Assembly: GCA_035292625.1 (NCBI GenBank)
Contig: DATDPS010000260.1
Span: 1 to 16,232 of the forward strand
DNA: 16,232 nucleotides
Source of the DNA: SHZL01 sp035292625
Lineage (GTDB): Bacteria; Pseudomonadota; Gammaproteobacteria; Xanthomonadales; SZUA-36
Reading direction: 5' to 3'
Shown piece after piece: positions 12,945 to 16,232 of the stretch. The notes under the pieces are model-generated. The model saw only the letters and a list, made by a program, of their open reading frames with translations, had not been told where the DNA came from and ran no database searches. The position numbers and the translations under genes were made by a program. Positions within the stretch are counted from its first letter, which is position 1; each line of letters starts with the position of its first letter.

Positions 12945-14009
12945 TTAGCCACGACCGGCGCCAAGCCTGAGTTCATAGAGATCCTGCGGGTGCTGCAGGC
13001 CGTGGAGTTCAAGAAACTCCTGAAGCTGCTGCACCAGGCGCTTCACCTGGTGCAGGCTGCCCATGTCCTGCAGCTTGCTGAAGTAAAATGGCGTTACGGA
13101 TTGCACCGCAGTCGCTCCGGCCATGAATGCCTGCACCAGCGAATCGAGGTCCGCGGCGCAACCCCCTGTACCCAGGATGGGTATCTGGATGTGTTTACGC
13201 AGGTTCTCGATCATCAGCAGCACCGCTGAATGCATGGCCTTGCCGCTGAAAGCGCCCTTTCCATGTGCAAGCAGGTGCTGGCCCAGTTTCCGGCCGCTTG
13301 AATGTTCCACGCCAGCCGCTGCCAGCCCCGTGTAATACCCGGTACCGGGAAACAGGTTTGATATCGTCACGGCGTCTGCGCCGGCGTGTTCTGCCGCCAG
13401 CGCTACTTCTACCGGATCGCAATTCCACCCCGTCAATTTGGGTATGACCAGGCAATCCATGCACCCGGCTTCGGCCAGGCTGGATTTGACCGCGCCGACC
13501 AGCCGGGCCACCAGGGCCGATTCCTGCGCCGGCACGATGGTGTGTTCTTTTTCGTCGGGGTCCAGGTGGGGACAGGACAGGTTCAGTTCCACACCGTGGA
13601 CGCCGGCTTGCGCATACTCCCTGGCCAGGAAGGAGTACTGGTCATCGAGATTCCTCTCCGGATGAGCCGCATCGCTGACAATGCTGCCGAAAACCACTGC
13701 GCCAGGCCTTTGCGCCTTAAGGCGCCGTACCTCGGACGCCATCCGGCTGATACCCGGGTTGGTGTTTCCCGAAGCCACCAAAAACCCTTGCCCGAATGGC
13801 GATACCTTGGGTTCCGCATATCCCTGCCGTGGGTCGATGGTGGTGGACTTCGTGACGATGGCTCCCAGTGCCCCTCCACACAGCTCGAAGCAACGGTCCA
13901 TCAGCTCTGCATCGATGAGCGCATCGAATGAACCCAGGATGATCGGCGAGCCCAGCCTGGTGCGGCCAATTCCCGCGCCCGTATCAACGCCGACGGCTGT
14001 ATTTGTCAA
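12945..14009 (-). CDS. Dihydroorotate dehydrogenase-like FMN flavoprotein
   Basis: A 354-residue TIM-barrel flavoprotein of the DHODH/PreA superfamily. Features in order: LGSPIILGSFDALI (19-32, first strand), AIVTKSTTID (50-59, flavin-contacting lysine), ELNLSCPHLDPDEKEH (141-156, with the active-site loop cysteine), IPKLTG (189-194, flavin lysine) and GTGGCAADLD (280-289, FMN phosphate site). No iron-sulfur domain follows, unlike PreA. The usual orotate-contacting asparagine pattern is not clear, and it sits with unrelated enzymes, so pyrimidine synthesis is not the likely role. It may reduce or oxidise a C=C or C-N bond in a pathway intermediate. The only plausible start is TTG at 14009, without a Shine-Dalgarno. 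It is in the same frame as the upstream dehydrogenase gene, eight codons past its TGA. The stop is 27 bases before the fusion gene. Confidence 0.87.
   Translation of the reverse strand: MTNTAVGVDTGAGIGRTRLGSPIILGSFDALIDAELMDRCFELCGGALGAIVTKSTTIDPRQGYAEPKVSPFGQGFLVASGNTNPGISRMASEVRRLKAQRPGAVVFGSIVSDAAHPERNLDDQYSFLAREYAQAGVHGVELNLSCPHLDPDEKEHTIVPAQESALVARLVGAVKSSLAEAGCMDCLVIPKLTGWNCDPVEVALAAEHAGADAVTISNLFPGTGYYTGLAAAGVEHSSGRKLGQHLLAHGKGAFSGKAMHSAVLLMIENLRKHIQIPILGTGGCAADLDSLVQAFMAGATAVQSVTPFYFSKLQDMGSLHQVKRLVQQLQEFLELHGLQHPQDLYELRLGAGRG
13981..14009 (-). promoter_or_regulatory. Possible internal promoter overlapping the flavoprotein start
   Basis: On the minus strand a perfect -35 box TTGACA (14009-14004) is followed after 17 bases by TGATAC (13986-13981), a poor -10 box. 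The -35 box coincides with the annotated TTG start, so a transcript from here could not carry that start codon. Either the match is accidental, or the true translation start lies elsewhere. Confidence 0.22.
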
Positions 14010-14033
14010 GGGGGTAAAATTCCCATTGCCGAT

Positions 14034-15164
14034 TCACAAAGGCCGCAGGCGCCATATCCCGCCAAGGTCGCTGCCCAGGTAAACCAGGCCGGCGCTGTCC
14101 ACGGCGATGGAACGGATGCGCCCCAGCAGGCCATTGACCAGGCGCTCTTCGAGCACGACGGCGCCATCCTGCAGCGCCAGGCGATTGAGATGGGTCAGGG
14201 CCAGGGCGCCGATCAACCAGCTTCCGCGCCACGCCGGAAACGCTTCACCCTGGTAAAAGACCAGGTCGCTGGGCGCAATCGACGGCACGTAAACCCACAC
14301 CGGCTGTTGCATGCCCTCCTGGCTCACAATGCCTTTGCCGATGGGTCCGCCCTCATATTCAAAGCCGAAGGAAATTTCCGCCCAGCCGTAATTGGCGCCC
14401 TTCACGATGCGGTTGACTTCATCACCGCCACGGGGACCGTGCTCGCTTGACCAAAGCTCCCCGGTTTGCGGGTTGACGTACAGGCCTTGCGGATTGCGGT
14501 GCCCGTAGCTCCAGATTTCCGGCCGTACCGGTTTGGCTTCGTCTTCCAGGCCGACAAACGGGTTGTCCACGGGCACCCGGCCGTCATCATGCAGGCGCAG
14601 GATGCTGCCGGTATGGTTGCTCCGGTCCTGGGCGCGTTCCGGGTGCTGGCGGTCGCCGACGGAGACATACAGGTAACCCTCGAGGAACTGCATGCGGCCG
14701 CCATAGTGATACAGGGTTTCGGCGTAGGCGTCCGCGGTGAAAATGCGCTCACGGTCCCTGATCTTGTCGCCGTCCAGGCGAATCCGGTCGATGACCAGCG
14801 TGCTGTAATGGGGGTCGCCTTCCGAATAGGTGATGTAGATCCAGCCGGTGTGGGTGTAATCCGGGTGTAACTCGACATCGTGCAGGCCGGCATCACTGAC
14901 TTTGAATTCGCCGGGCATGGCGGCTATGTCCACACGCTCACCGTTGCGAAAATCCACCCGTGTAATGACACCCAGGTTGCGCTGTGCCACCAGGGCCTTG
15001 CCGTCTGGCAGAAACTCGATGGCGATGGGTTGGGAAAACCCGTTCACAAGTTGTTCGACCACGTAGGGGCCGGCAACCCCGTGCAACTCGTAACGGGTTT
15101 CCTGGGCCTGGGAGGGTGCGCTGGCTACCAGCAAAACGGCGATTAAAATCTGCTGTAACTTCAT
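14034..15164 (-). CDS. Asd/YliI-like PQQ-dependent aldose sugar dehydrogenase
   Basis: A 376-residue periplasmic protein with a clear signal peptide (cleavage likely after SQA, residue 20) and a six-bladed beta-propeller of the soluble quinoprotein sugar dehydrogenase family. Motifs: GLHDVELHPDY at 93-103, HYGGRMQF at 153-160 (catalytic-type histidine), YGHRNPQGL at 220-228 (PQQ-contacting Arg-Asn), EHGPRGGDEVN, NYGW and PSIAPSDLVFY. The match to E. coli YliI is strong along its length, which is about the family norm. It would oxidise aldose sugars using PQQ and calcium; no PQQ biosynthesis genes are here. The ATG at 15164 is chosen because GAGGA lies seven bases before it; the ATG at 15170 is too close. 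It is the first gene of the minus-strand run, with a 250-base divergent upstream region in which no convincing promoter was found. Confidence 0.92.
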   Translation of the reverse strand: MKLQQILIAVLLVASAPSQAQETRYELHGVAGPYVVEQLVNGFSQPIAIEFLPDGKALVAQRNLGVITRVDFRNGERVDIAAMPGEFKVSDAGLHDVELHPDYTHTGWIYITYSEGDPHYSTLVIDRIRLDGDKIRDRERIFTADAYAETLYHYGGRMQFLEGYLYVSVGDRQHPERAQDRSNHTGSILRLHDDGRVPVDNPFVGLEDEAKPVRPEIWSYGHRNPQGLYVNPQTGELWSSEHGPRGGDEVNRIVKGANYGWAEISFGFEYEGGPIGKGIVSQEGMQQPVWVYVPSIAPSDLVFYQGEAFPAWRGSWLIGALALTHLNRLALQDGAVVLEERLVNGLLGRIRSIAVDSAGLVYLGSDLGGIWRLRPL

Positions 15165-15421
15165 GACCATTCCTCGAGAGTGAACACATTGCCGCCACTT
15201 TATTAGATTTCAGCGCTGTAATGAACATAAAAAGCCGTGCGGCGAGCTTTATTGCGATTAATTCAATGCCGGAAAGCGGCCCCAGGAAGAACGTACTGCC
15301 CGGCTGAAAGATCCGCTTCGCCGGGAGGAACTTTTCAGACGCACACCGCTCTATGCTTTGCGAGTAGAATATGCCGGGCACGAAAACTGCCATGTTGGTT
15401 TAATACATTTCTGGAGATTTC

Positions 15422-15889
15422 ATGAATAAGATGATGCGGAATTTACTGGCCGCGGCACTGGTTGTGGGAATGTCCCCGATCACCGCCCAGGAAAGTGAAA
15501 CGGGTACTGCTGAGGCAGCTAAAACAGAAGCAGCTGCAGAACCAACGACAGGTGCCGTGGTGACCAACGAGGGCTGGGCGGTGCATTGCATCCTGCGAAT
15601 GGTGGTTACCGCCGTCGATGGCGTGGCAGTCACGGAAGGTCAGGCTGTTGACCGGATGGAATTTGAACCGGGCGCACACACCGTTTCCGGCTATGCCAGC
15701 GACGACGATCGCAGTCCATGCGTCACGTTCTCAGGGGAAAAAGCCGTTGTCGTAGCCGAGGGCGAGCGCATTGGTGAAAGTACCGCGACGGTAAACGTGG
15801 TTGCAGGAAAGGAATATTTTCTGGGTGTGGATGTCCGGTCTGCCGATAAAAAGGCCTGGAAAATCGTACCCTGGAAAATCAATCACTGA
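15422..15889 (+). CDS. Small secreted protein of unknown function
   Basis: A 155-residue protein with a signal peptide (hydrophobic residues 8-20, cleavage likely near ITAQ at 20-23). An Ala/Glu/Thr-rich linker (24-48) and a compact beta-rich domain (about 49-155) follow. The domain has two cysteines (Cys56 and Cys100) that could form a disulfide, and a pattern of FEPGAHTVSGYA followed by ATVNVVAGKEYFLGVDV. This resembles PEGA/DUF2846-like beta-sandwich domains, but only loosely. I do not recognise the family. The ATG is preceded by GGAG at five bases. It diverges from the sugar dehydrogenase gene and is followed by a strong terminator at 15962-15987, so it is probably a single-gene transcript. 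It is likely periplasmic. Confidence 0.85.
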   Translation: MNKMMRNLLAAALVVGMSPITAQESETGTAEAAKTEAAAEPTTGAVVTNEGWAVHCILRMVVTAVDGVAVTEGQAVDRMEFEPGAHTVSGYASDDDRSPCVTFSGEKAVVVAEGERIGESTATVNVVAGKEYFLGVDVRSADKKAWKIVPWKINH

Positions 15890-15961
15890 AAATCAGCAAG
15901 CTTTGTGGCCTGGGTATTGCAGCGTAAATCAAGCCAGCGAGGCAGCATTGAATTGGTCCAC

Positions 15962-15987
15962 AAAACCCCGCGAAAGCGGGGTTTTTT
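15962..15987 (+). terminator. Strong intrinsic terminator
   Basis: AAAACCCCGC (15962-15971) pairs perfectly with GCGGGGTTTT (15976-15985) around a GAAA tetraloop, followed by more T residues to 15987. The A-run on the other side means it could also work on the minus strand. It lies 72 bases after the stop of the small secreted protein and insulates it from the lipoprotein gene. Confidence 0.92.
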
Positions 15988-16133
15988 GGTTCAGCGTTGG
16001 CGTATTACAGTTCCTTGCACTCTGCGTGCATGCATCACCCACGGCAACGCAGTCGGGTACACTTTCACCACGAATTCTCCGATCGAAACGTGAGCCGCCG
16101 TGCGCGGCGATTTGACACATGAGGGCCTTAACA

Positions 16134-16232
16134 ATGCCATCCAAAATCATCATCTCCTTCGTCGCCATTTTTATCCTGCTTGCGGCCTGCCAACCAGCAG
16201 TGGTAACGGAACCTGCGGACCTGGTATTTACC
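16134..16232 (+). CDS. Lipoprotein, N-terminal part; possibly an amidohydrolase
   Basis: Only 33 codons are inside the window; the gene runs off the right edge. The ATG follows GAGGG by eight bases. The peptide starts with a hydrophobic signal and lipobox LAAC (Cys19 lipidated), then QPAVVTEPADLVFT. A PADLVFT stretch just after a lipoprotein signal is the way many secreted YtcJ-type amidohydrolases begin, where it usually leads into NGxIYT. That identification rests on seven residues and is tentative; the lipoprotein call is firm. Confidence 0.75.
   Translation, partial: MPSKIIISFVAIFILLAACQPAVVTEPADLVFT

Noticed and set aside
12030..13229. Plus-strand frame of 399 codons spanning the fusion and flavoprotein genes
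   Set aside because: It crosses the boundary of two well-supported minus-strand genes and matches no family.
12945..14009. Housekeeping pyrD (dihydroorotate dehydrogenase)
   Set aside because: The context is unrelated to pyrimidine synthesis, the orotate-contact pattern is not clear, and the gene is embedded with an oxidoreductase-methyltransferase and an ATP-grasp enzyme.

Overview
The window is GC-rich and densely coded, with Shine-Dalgarno-led genes, many signal peptides and lipoboxes, and the remnant of an integron integrase. This suits a proteobacterium, most likely an environmental gammaproteobacterium, but the sequence alone does not fix the genus. No rRNA, tRNA or CRISPR array was seen.

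Left edge (1-345): about 110 bases rich in inverted repeats of CTATGTC/GACATAG abut the last 50 codons of an IntI-type tyrosine recombinase. The integrase begins abruptly at its Arg-His-Ser-Phe motif, so it looks broken by an insertion or deletion. Any cassette array would lie left of the window.

Block A (346-2978, minus): three tightly spaced genes encode an AhpD/CMD-like protein, an exported amidohydrolase and a DJ-1/PfpI protein. The amidohydrolase has lost several metal-binding residues, and the AhpD-like protein lacks its usual histidine. A good extended -10 box lies just upstream. Diverging from it (3108-4172, plus) is an exported M14-type succinylglutamate desuccinylase/aspartoacylase family protein.

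Block B (4196-5625, plus): a radical SAM protein with a cysteine-rich C-terminus follows a perfect FNR/Anr-type palindrome. The palindrome is centred 41.5 bases before the start site implied by a TAGGAT -10 box, which is the layout of an oxygen-responsive class II promoter.

Block C (5630-15164, minus): eight consecutive genes lie on one strand. In order of transcription they are an Asd/YliI-like quinoprotein dehydrogenase, a dihydroorotate dehydrogenase-like flavoprotein, a fused Gfo/Idh/MocA oxidoreductase-methyltransferase, an ATP-grasp ligase, a fused phosphotransferase-AAA kinase, an alpha/beta hydrolase, a glycine-zipper lipoprotein and a CurA-like reductase. The flavoprotein, fusion and ATP-grasp trio is tightly packed (gaps of about 17-27 bases). 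It has the enzyme mix of a small-molecule pathway that I cannot match to a known one, and it is the best candidate here for an undescribed system. The later genes have larger gaps and may be transcribed separately.

Right edge (15422-16232, plus): a small secreted protein of unknown function, a strong intrinsic terminator, and the first 33 codons of a lipoprotein, possibly a secreted amidohydrolase.
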